Source: Terracoccus luteus (GTDB taxonomy: Bacteria; Actinomycetota; Actinomycetes; Actinomycetales; Dermatophilaceae). From it: a stretch of DNA of 64,000 nt. The stretch spans positions 744,001 to 808,000 of the forward strand of contig NZ_RBXT01000001.1 of NCBI RefSeq assembly GCF_003635045.1, in the 5' to 3' direction. Shown here in pieces: positions 50,653 through 59,700 of this stretch (positions are counted from its first letter, which is position 1; every line of letters begins with the position of its first letter). A program made the translations under genes and the position numbers. The notes under the pieces were generated by a model. It was not told where the DNA came from. It made no database searches and saw only the letters and a list, made by a program, of their open reading frames with translations.

Positions 50653-52004
50653 CCCCGTCGGGCGGCGCCGTGGACCCTCCCGGGTCCGAGCAGGTGGCGC
50701 TGTACGACGACGACGGCCGGGTCGTCGGCTCGGCCGACCGGTCGCGCGTGCGCGCCGAGAACCTGCGCCACGGTGCGACGGCCGTCGTCGTCCGTGACCG
50801 CCTCGGCCGCGTCTACCTCCACCGGCGCACGACGACGAAGGACGTCTATCCCGGGCTGCTCGACCTCGCGGCCGGCGGGGTGCTCCAGGTCGGCGAGGAC
50901 CCCGACGCCGGCGCCGTGCGCGAGGCGGAGGAGGAGCTCGGCGTGCACGGCGTCCCGCTCGTCCGGCTGGGCGAGGCCGACTACGCCGACGACGACACCT
51001 GCTACCGCGCCTTCCTCTACACCGCCGACTACGACGGGCCGATCGTCTGGCAGCCGGAGGAGGTCTCGTGGGGCACGTGGTCGACGGTCCAGGCGCTCGT
51101 CGAGCTGCTCGAGACCCGGCCCGGGGAGGTCGTGCCCGACTCGCGTGCGCTGTGGCTGGGCCGGCTTCGGGAGTGGGCCGCCGACCGTGCGCCGCTCCCG
51201 GGCGGGTGGGACGACCGGGCCGAGCTGGCCGAGCTGGCCGAGCTGGTCGAGGGCCGATGGGTCGACCGGACCCCGGCGCCGCACCGTGCGGACGCGCTGC
51301 TCGCCGAGTGCCGGCTGCTGCCGCTCATCGCGCCGTCGCTCCCGCTCGAGGTGCCCCAGCCCGCAGTCCTGACCGAGCAGCCCCTCGTCGTGCGTCACCC
51401 CGTCGTCGCGGGCGAGCCCTGCGACCCGGCGCGCCTGACGGCGGCGGACGGTGACCGGGTCGGGCGGTTCCTCCGCGCCCTGCACGACACTCCGCCGACC
51501 CAGGCCGAGGGAGCCGGCCTGCCCGGCCGCCGCGACGACGGGCCCGACCGGGCGCTGCGCCAGGCCGCCCTGCGCTCCACCGTGCTGCCCCTGCTGCCCG
51601 AGTCGCTGCACGACGTGGGGGAGCGGCTGCTCGCCGGCCTCTCGACACCCGGTGAGCAGCGCGTCTGCCACGCCGACCTGCTGCCCCCGCACGTGCTGGT
51701 GCGGGGCGGCGCGGTCACGGGAGTCGTCGACTTCGGCGACGCCCGCCTCACCGACCCGGCCCTCGACCTCGCCTGGGCCCGGTGGGGGACCCCGGAGCCC
51801 TTCGCCCGGGCGGCCGCCGAGGCGTACGGCGCCGACGACGAGCAGCTCGACCGGGCCGCCGGGTGGTGGGCCCTCGTCCCGTGGCACGAGGTCCACCGGG
51901 CGCGCAGTGGGCGGCGGTCCGCCCCCGGTCCGGGCATCGAGGACGGCCTCGGCGAGGCCGTGCGACGGCTGCGCGACTGGGCCGACCGGCATCCGTCGGT
52001 CTGA
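50649..52004 (+). CDS. Nudix hydrolase fused to an aminoglycoside-phosphotransferase-like kinase
   Basis: 451 residues. The Nudix domain (about 15-165) has a full Nudix box: Gly at GGVLQVGEDPDAG, then REAEEELGV. The C-terminal half (about 210-450) is APH/choline-kinase-like, with CHADLLPPHVLV as the catalytic loop and VVDFGDARLTDPALDLAW as the metal-binding DFG region. In the loop, the usual Asn of HxDxxxxN is His. The likely start is TTG 50649, coupled by TTGA overlap; GTG 50670 is an alternative. The substrate is unknown, perhaps a nucleoside or phosphate metabolite. Confidence 0.8.
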   Translation: MTPSGGAVDPPGSEQVALYDDDGRVVGSADRSRVRAENLRHGATAVVVRDRLGRVYLHRRTTTKDVYPGLLDLAAGGVLQVGEDPDAGAVREAEEELGVHGVPLVRLGEADYADDDTCYRAFLYTADYDGPIVWQPEEVSWGTWSTVQALVELLETRPGEVVPDSRALWLGRLREWAADRAPLPGGWDDRAELAELAELVEGRWVDRTPAPHRADALLAECRLLPLIAPSLPLEVPQPAVLTEQPLVVRHPVVAGEPCDPARLTAADGDRVGRFLRALHDTPPTQAEGAGLPGRRDDGPDRALRQAALRSTVLPLLPESLHDVGERLLAGLSTPGEQRVCHADLLPPHVLVRGGAVTGVVDFGDARLTDPALDLAWARWGTPEPFARAAAEAYGADDEQLDRAAGWWALVPWHEVHRARSGRRSAPGPGIEDGLGEAVRRLRDWADRHPSV

Positions 52005-52085
52005 GGGCCCACGCGCGGCGTCCGGCCGCCGGCCGCCGCGTCCCACGTCGTGGGCGGGTGGTCTCGCCCGTCCGAGGGGTCTTGT

Positions 52086-52091
52086 TACGTT
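52086..52091 (+). promoter_or_regulatory. -10 hexamer TACGTT, leaderless start of the SGNH gene
   Basis: TACGTT, 6 nt, then ATG 52098. It decides this start over the in-frame GTG at 52050. Confidence 0.55.
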
Positions 52092-52097
52092 GCGGTA

Positions 52098-52802
52098 ATG
52101 GACTTCACCGCCGACGAGTACGCCCGCCGCGACGCCGACCGGATGGCCGAGGTCCTCGTCGGGCCGCCCGTGACGTGGGTCTTCCTCGGCGACAGCATCA
52201 CGCAGGGCGTCGTGCACACGCACGGCGCCCGCGGCTACGTCGAGCACTTCGCCGAGCGGGTGCGCGGCGAGCTCGGGCGGCGCTCCGACGCCGTCGTCAA
52301 CTCCGGCGTGTCCGGCGCCTCTGCCGGCGACCTGCTGCCCGAGTTCCACTGGCGTGCAGGCCGTTTCGCGCCCGACGTCGTGTTCGTCATGTTCGGCACC
52401 AACGACGTCGTCGAGGGCCCGGACGGGTTGCGGGCCTTCCGCTTCCGCCTCGACCAGATCGTGCAGCGCACCCGTGACCTCGGCTCGACCGTCGTGCTGC
52501 AGACCCCGCCCCTGCTCGTCGCCGACGGCGGCGACCGCACCCCCGAGCGCCTCGAGGAGTACGTCGGCGAGGTGCGCTCCCTCGCCAACGACCTGGGCGT
52601 CGGCCTCGTCGACCACGCGGCCCGCTGGGCGCGGGCCGGCGACGGCGCGGCCCCGGCCGAGTGGCTCGACGACCCGTTCCACCCCAACGCCCTCGGCCAC
52701 CACGAGCTGGCCCTCGAGCTCTTCCGCCACCTCGGCGTCGACGACCCCGCCAGCGCGGTGTGCGCGCTGCGCCCGGGGGAGCGGGTCGGCGCCGGGGCCT
52801 GA
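52098..52802 (+). CDS. SGNH/GDSL hydrolase
   Basis: A 234-residue protein with block I FLGDSITQG (catalytic Ser), the oxyanion Gly in SGVSGASAGD, FGTNDV (Asn) and block V DDPFHPNALGH (Asp and His). No signal peptide is visible, so it is probably cytoplasmic. It is likely an esterase or deacetylase of low-molecular or glycan esters; substrate unknown. Confidence 0.88.
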   Translation: MDFTADEYARRDADRMAEVLVGPPVTWVFLGDSITQGVVHTHGARGYVEHFAERVRGELGRRSDAVVNSGVSGASAGDLLPEFHWRAGRFAPDVVFVMFGTNDVVEGPDGLRAFRFRLDQIVQRTRDLGSTVVLQTPPLLVADGGDRTPERLEEYVGEVRSLANDLGVGLVDHAARWARAGDGAAPAEWLDDPFHPNALGHHELALELFRHLGVDDPASAVCALRPGERVGAGA

Positions 52803-52876
52803 ACCCGGGTCGGGTCAGGGTCCGGTCAGGGTCGACCTTGATCGCGCCGGGCCGCGGCGACCGCGACACTGGGACC

Positions 52877-53278
52877 ATGACGCACCCCATCCCGAACCCC
52901 TACGGTCACGAGCTCTCGGCGCCCAGCGGCGAGGAGCGCACGTGGGCCGTCCTCGGCCACCTGGCCGCGATCATCGCCGCCGTCGTCTCGGTGGGCTGGC
53001 TCAGCTTCGTCGGACCGCTGCTCATCTGGGCCCTCTACAAGGACCGCAGCGCCTTCGTCCGCCGGGCCGCCGCCGGCGCCTTCAACTTCAACCTCGCGAT
53101 CTGGGCGATGATCATCGTCGGCTGGATCCTCTTCATCACGGTCATCGGCATCCCCGTCGCGGTCCTGCTGTGGATCGTGGCCGGCATCGCCGGGCTCTTC
53201 TTCCACATCCGCGCGGCCGTCAAGGCCAACCGCGGCGAGTCGTACAGCTACCCCTGGCAGATCCGCGTCCTCAGCTGA
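52877..53278 (+). CDS. DUF4870 membrane protein
   Basis: 133 residues: a polar start, then GEERTWAVLGHLAAIIAAVV and helices with the DUF4870 pattern FVGPLLIWALYKDRSAFVRR, AFNFNLAIW and a closing hydrophobic stretch. ATG 52877 stands 6 nt after GACACT, which deviates at the first base of TANNNT. Function unknown. Confidence 0.83.
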   Translation: MTHPIPNPYGHELSAPSGEERTWAVLGHLAAIIAAVVSVGWLSFVGPLLIWALYKDRSAFVRRAAAGAFNFNLAIWAMIIVGWILFITVIGIPVAVLLWIVAGIAGLFFHIRAAVKANRGESYSYPWQIRVLS

Positions 53279-53308
53279 CCCCCGCTCCCACGCACCGGGT
53301 GCGGTGAC

Positions 53309-53344
53309 CGAGGCCCCGTCGCCCGTCCGGGCGGTGGGGCCTCG
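53309..53344. terminator. Hairpin terminator after the DUF4870 gene
   Basis: CGAGGCCCC (53309-53317) pairs with GGGGCCTCG (53336-53344), with a second inner stem CGCCC/GGGCG (53320-53333). It lies 30 bp after the stop. The rest of the 238-bp gap before pruA shows only a possible AACGAT -10 box near 53386. Confidence 0.7.
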
Positions 53345-53516
53345 CTGCCGCCCCCGACCGGTCGGCGCACCGCCCCGGACGTGGAACGATGGGGCGGTCG
53401 CCCGCGGCCGGACACCCCGGGACCGCGCCCTCCACCTGCCCCGCCGGGCAGCGTCGGCGGGGCCGTCGGGCGGCCGTGACACGCACGAGCGAGACCCGCG
53501 AGACACAGGAGATGCG

Positions 53517-55148
<1,632 letters not shown>

Positions 55149-55167
55149 GCGCCCACGCGCCCGACAC

Positions 55168-55206
55168 GACGGCCGGCATCCTCGAGCAGAGGATGCCGGC
55201 CGTCGG
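55168..55206 (+). terminator. Hairpin terminator of pruA
   Basis: A 17-bp perfect stem (55168-55184 with 55190-55206) closes on the 5-nt loop GAGCA. The arms contain CCGGCATCCTC / GAGGATGCCGG, so both arms carry the recurrent window heptamer. Confidence 0.85.
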
Positions 55207-55245
55207 CGTCACGGGGGAGGGCTCGCCCAGTGAGTCTCGGTGAGG

Positions 55246-55743
55246 TCAGTGACCCTCGGCGAGCCAGGCCCGGCCGGTGCGCTGCTCGCTACGGATGCCG
55301 GCGATGACCGCGGGCGCGGCGGCCTTCTCGATGCGCCCGCCGAGCAGCGGGATGGAGGCCTTGAGGTCGCCGTCGAACGAGACGGTGCTGCCACCACCGG
55401 TGGCCGAGAGAGCGACGTCGGCGCGCATCGCGACCGGCGCCCCCTTGACCTCGACGAGCAGGGTGCCGCGGCGACCGCCGTCGGCCTGCGCGGCGCCCCA
55501 GTCGTAGGTCTCGGTGATGCTGAGGGTCTGGCCCACGATCGACGTGGCGAAGTCGGGCAGGCGGTCGGTGGGCAGGTCGCGGTGGGTGACGACCCGGGCG
55601 CCGTCACCGGTCGGCGTCACCGCGACGTCGTGGCGCAGCGCGCCGGCGTCGACGCACTTCCGGTTCTGGAACTCCTCGTCGGTGAGCATGGTGAAGACGT
55701 CGGAGGGGGCGGCGGGGTAGGCGATCGACTCGCTGATCTTCAT
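55246..55743 (-). CDS. DUF2505 family protein (START/SRPBCC-like)
   Basis: 165 residues opening with MKISESIAYPAAPSDVFTML and FQNRKC, the start of DUF2505, a small lipid-transfer-like fold; later ATSIVGQTLSITETYDWG and VSFDGDLKASIPLLGG. Ligand unknown. ATG 55743 stands 6 nt after TAGCGT on the minus strand and has no Shine-Dalgarno. It converges on pruA. Confidence 0.85.
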   Translation of the reverse strand: MKISESIAYPAAPSDVFTMLTDEEFQNRKCVDAGALRHDVAVTPTGDGARVVTHRDLPTDRLPDFATSIVGQTLSITETYDWGAAQADGGRRGTLLVEVKGAPVAMRADVALSATGGGSTVSFDGDLKASIPLLGGRIEKAAAPAVIAGIRSEQRTGRAWLAEGH

Positions 55744-55749
55744 GGCGCC

Positions 55750-55755
55750 ACGCTA
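55750..55755 (-). promoter_or_regulatory. -10 hexamer TAGCGT, leaderless start of the DUF2505 gene
   Basis: TAGCGT, 6 nt, then ATG 55743; it overlaps the stop region of the upstream gene (55753). Confidence 0.55.
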
Positions 55756-56220
55756 TCGGCCGCGCGCGAGCACCGAGAGTCGCGCGAGGGTGTCGCGCGA
55801 CCGGGCCAGCTCGCGGGCGAGCGACGCGGCGTCCTTGGCGCGCGCGGAGGTGACGCGGTTGAGCAGCTCCTGCAGGTGCTCGCGCTCGTGCAGCCGTCGC
55901 AGCGCCTCGACCCGGCTGGGGCCCGGCGCCTCGACCACGCGTGTGCCGTCGACGACGAGGTCGGCGGCGCGCAGCCGTTCGTCGAGCGTCCTGACCCGGT
56001 GGGCCGCCTCGACCCCGTCGGTCGTCCACGCCTGCAGTAGCGCGCCCACGCGGTCGAGCTCGTCAGCGAGCGTCGTGGCGGGCGACGTCCCCGACGTCCC
56101 CGACGTGCCGCCCACGTCGGCGGCCAGGTCAGCGGCCAGGTCGGCGAGGTCGAGGGCCTGACGTCGCAGGGTTCCGCCGAGCGCGCTCGTCGACGCCGGG
56201 TCGCCCTCCCGGCCCGTCAC
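55753..56220 (-). CDS. Hypothetical helical protein
   Basis: 155 residues from GTG 56220, which overlaps the upstream stop by 4 bp. It is rich in Ala, Leu, Arg and Asp and looks almost fully helical, with the segments DLADLAADLAADVGG and RLHEREHLQELLNRV suggesting coiled coil. No family is recognised. The longer open frame upstream of GTG 56220 is the shadow of its neighbour. Cotranscribed with the next gene. Confidence 0.6.
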   Translation of the reverse strand: MTGREGDPASTSALGGTLRRQALDLADLAADLAADVGGTSGTSGTSPATTLADELDRVGALLQAWTTDGVEAAHRVRTLDERLRAADLVVDGTRVVEAPGPSRVEALRRLHEREHLQELLNRVTSARAKDAASLARELARSRDTLARLSVLARGR

Positions 56221-56582
56221 CACGACGTCTCCCGCCGCCGCGACGGGGGCGGTGGAGGTTCGTCGTCGTCGGGGCGACGAGGACCCTCCACGGGTGGTGG
56301 TGTGGCCTCGAGCAGCCGGTCCTCGTAGAGCCGGCCGAGGGCGTGCAGGGTGTCGGCCGCCTGCTCGACCCACAGGTCGAGCTCGTGCTGCACGGCCTCC
56401 TCGCCGACGTCGGGGGTGTGCGCGAGCAGCTCGTCGCCCATGGCGAGCGCCTGCGACCGGGCCCGCGCGAGAGCGCGCAGGTGTCGGCGACCCGGGCCAC
56501 CGGCATCCGCCACCCCGTCACGTCCGTCACCCCTGACGGACGGTCGGCCCGCGACGCGTCGGTCGGCGCGGTCGGCGGGCAT
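56217..56582 (-). CDS. Hypothetical protein with central helical region
   Basis: 121 residues from ATG 56582, 6 nt after TAGAGT (leaderless). The N-terminus is basic, the central part (QALAMGDELLAHTPDVGEEA onward) is helical, and the tail is Pro/Arg/Glu-rich. No family recognised. Paired by a 4-bp overlap with the downstream hypothetical gene; both look like small helical partners. Confidence 0.58.
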   Translation of the reverse strand: MPADRADRRVAGRPSVRGDGRDGVADAGGPGRRHLRALARARSQALAMGDELLAHTPDVGEEAVQHELDLWVEQAADTLHALGRLYEDRLLEATPPPVEGPRRPDDDEPPPPPSRRRETSW

Positions 56583-56588
56583 GCGGCC

Positions 56589-56594
56589 ACTCTA
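56589..56594 (-). promoter_or_regulatory. -10 hexamer TAGAGT, leaderless start of the hypothetical pair
   Basis: TAGAGT, 6 nt, then ATG 56582 on the minus strand. Confidence 0.55.
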
Positions 56595-56701
56595 GGAGGT
56601 GCGCGCGCGGCGTCCCCGGAGTTCTCCACGGGTCCGCGCGGGTAGTGAGGAGCGGGACGCGCCGGGTCCCGACCCCACCCCGGACGCGGACGGCCACGCA
56701 G

Positions 56702-56707
56702 TAGGCT
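56702..56707 (+). promoter_or_regulatory. -10 hexamer TAGGCT upstream of the glutamate dehydrogenase gene
   Basis: TAGGCT followed by 6 nt and GTG 56714. In form it is identical to the leaderless promoter of pdtaS. Transcription would begin at the short upstream ORF rather than at the dehydrogenase. Confidence 0.55.
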
Positions 56708-56713
56708 CACATC

Positions 56714-56761
56714 GTGAGATGCACGGCACAGGGACGTGTCGCGCTGGGGTCGCCACGGTGA
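56714..56761 (+). CDS. Candidate leaderless upstream ORF (15 codons) before the glutamate dehydrogenase gene
   Basis: GTG 56714 lies 6 nt after TAGGCT and opens a 15-codon frame (MRCTAQGRVALGSPR) that ends at TGA 56759-56761. That stop touches the ribosome binding sequence GGAAG (56762-56766) of the dehydrogenase gene, whose ATG is 14 nt on. Translation of this ORF could expose or block that site. It is proposed from position only; there is no sequence family. Confidence 0.4.
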   Translation: MRCTAQGRVALGSPR

Positions 56762-56775
56762 GGAAGTCGTAACGC

Positions 56776-59700
56776 ATGTCCGCGTCACTCGAAGAGTCTC
56801 GGAACGACGTGATGGAGGCGGCCGCGGCGCTCGTCTCCTCCGACGAGCCATCGCGACGGGGGCGCTCGCGCGACCGGCACGAGAAGGAGACCCGGTCGCT
56901 GCTGCAGGCGTACTACCGCCTCGTCGCGACCGAGGACCTCATCGTCCGTGAGCCCGACGAGCTGGCCGCGATCGTGGCCGGGCACCGGGCCTTCGCGCAG
57001 GACCGCCCCGTCGGGACGACGAGCGTGCGCGCCCTCAACCCCGACCGTGAGGTCGACGGCTGGGAGTCGAGCCACACTGTCGTGCAGGTCGTCACCGACG
57101 ACATGCCCTTCCTCGTCGACTCCGTCGTCTCCGCCCTCGGTGGGTTCGACAGCGGCGTCCACCTGCTCATCCACCCGCAGGTCACGGTGGCCCGGTCGGT
57201 GACCGGTGACCTCGACCGCGTCCTCGTCGACGGTGAGACGACGGTCGACAGCACCTCCGTCGGCCTCGTGCGCGAGTCGTGGATGTACCTCGAGATCGAC
57301 CGGCTGCCCGAGGCGTCGCTGCCCGACGTCGAGTCGCGGCTGCGTTCGGTGCTCGACGACGTGCGGGCCGCGGTCGAGGACTGGCCCAAGATGCGCGCGC
57401 ACGCCCTCACCGTGGCGAGCGAGCTGAAGTCGGTCGCGCCCCCCGGGACCGACCCGCACCAGGCCCGTGAGGCCAGCCGCTTCCTCGAGTGGCTGGCCCA
57501 CAACAACTTCACCTTCCTGGGCTACCGCGAGTACACCCTGAGCCACGACGGTGACCACGACGTCTCCCGCCAGGTGCCGGGCACCGGCCTCGGCCTGCTG
57601 CGCTTCGACCGGCCCGAGTCGACCGAGGGGCTCGTGCTCACACCGGCGGCGTCACGGGCGGCGCGAGACTCGACCATCCTCATCATCACCAAGGCGAACT
57701 CCCGGGCCACCGTGCACCGCAACGTCTACCTCGACTACATCGCGGTCAAGCGGTTCGACGCCCGCGGCGAGTGCGTCGGCGAGCAGCGCTTCCTCGGCCT
57801 CTACGCGAGCGCCGCCTACAACGACACGATCCACGACATCCCGCTGCTCGACGTGCGCGCCCAGCAGGTGCTGCGCGAGACGGGCCTCGCCCCCGAGAGC
57901 CACTCGGGCAAGGACATCCTGCAGATCCTCGAGACCTACCCGCGCGACGAGCTGCTGCAGACCTCGCCGAAGCAGCTGGCCCAGATCGCGACGGCCGTGC
58001 TGCACCTGCAGGAGCGGCGCAAGACCCGCCTCTTCCTGCGCCGCGACGAGTTCGGCCGCTTCATGAGCTGCCTCGTCTACCTGCCCCGCGACCGCTACAA
58101 CACGACGGTGCGACTGCGCATCGAGGCCATCCTGCTCGACGCCTTCGGCGGCGCCTCGATCGACAACACCGCCCGCGTCAGCGAGTCGACCCTCGCGCGC
58201 CTGCACTTCGTCGTGCGGATGCCGTCCGGTGTCGAGATCCCGGACGTCGACGAGGCCGCCCTGCAGCAGCGCGTCGTCGAGGCGACCCGCACGTGGGACG
58301 AGGACCTCTCCGAGGCGCTCACCGAGTCCCGGGGAGCGGAGGGCGCCGCCCGGGCCATGGCCACCTGGGCCAAGGCCCTGCCCGAGGCGTACAAGGAGGA
58401 CTTCGACGTCACGACCGCCGTCGCGGACCTCGACCGCATCGACGCGCTCGCCGACCAGCAGGGGCGACCCGACGCGACCGCCCTGCACCTCTACCTCGAC
58501 CCGGCCAGCGACGACGAGCGCGAGCGTCGGTTCAAGCTCTACCGCCGGGCCGAGCTGTCCCTGACGCAGGTGCTGCCCCTCTTCACCCACCTCGGCGTCG
58601 AGGTGTCTGACGAGCGCCCCTACGTCGTGCCGGAGGGCGATGGCTCGCTGCACGTCTACGACTTCGGGCTGCGCGCGGCATCCACCGACGTGTGGGGCGG
58701 CGACGCTGCCGACACCGCCGACACGACGACCCGGTTCGAGGAGGCCTTCTCGGCGGTGTGGGACGGCCGCGCCGAGAGCGACGGCTTCAACGCCCTCGTG
58801 CTCGGCGCCGGCCTGACCTGGCGCCAGGTCGTCATCCTGCGCACCGTGGCCAAGTACCTGCGCCAGACCCGCTCGACCTTCTCGCAGGAGTACGTCGAGT
58901 CGGCCCTCGTCACGCACAGCCACATCGCGCGCAGCCTCGTCGAGCTGTTCGAGGCGCGCTTCGACCCTGACGCCTTCCCCGACACCCACGCGGGACTGGA
59001 GAAGCGGGCGGCGAGGCAGCGCACCATCGTCGCCGCGGTCAAGGAGGCGCTCGACGACGTCGCCAGCCTCGACCACGACCGCATCGTGCGGGCCCTGCTC
59101 GGGGTCGTGCAGGCCAGCCTGCGCACGAACTTCTACCAGCCGGACGCCGACGGGGCCGACAAGACCTACGTCTCGCTCAAGCTCAACCCGCGCAAGATCC
59201 CCGACCTGCCGGCGCCGCGCCCGATGTTCGAGATCTGGGTCTACAGCCCCCGGGTCGAGGGCGTGCACCTGCGCTTCGGCAAGGTCGCCCGCGGCGGCCT
59301 GCGCTGGAGCGACCGGCGCGAGGACTTCCGCACCGAGGTGCTCGGTCTCGTCAAGGCGCAGATGGTCAAGAACGCCGTCATCGTGCCGACCGGCAGCAAG
59401 GGCGGCTTCTACGCCAAGCAGCTGCCCGACCCCGCCGTCGACCGCCAGGCCTGGATGGACGAGGGCATCGCGAGCTACCGCATGTTCATCTCGGGGCTGC
59501 TCGACATCACCGACAACCTCGTGCAGAGCGAGGCCGTCCCGCCGCAGCGCGTCGTGCGCCACGACGAGGACGACACCTACCTTGTCGTCGCGGCCGACAA
59601 GGGCACGGCGAAGTTCAGCGACATCGCCAACGGCATCTCGGCCGACTACGGGTTCTGGCTCGACGACGCCTTCGCCTCGGGCGGCTCGGCCGGCTACGAC

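Noticed and set aside
52805-52850. Short direct repeat GGTCAGGGTC upstream of the DUF4870 gene
   Set aside because: Only two short copies, compatible with chance in GC-rich DNA; not enough to call a regulatory site.
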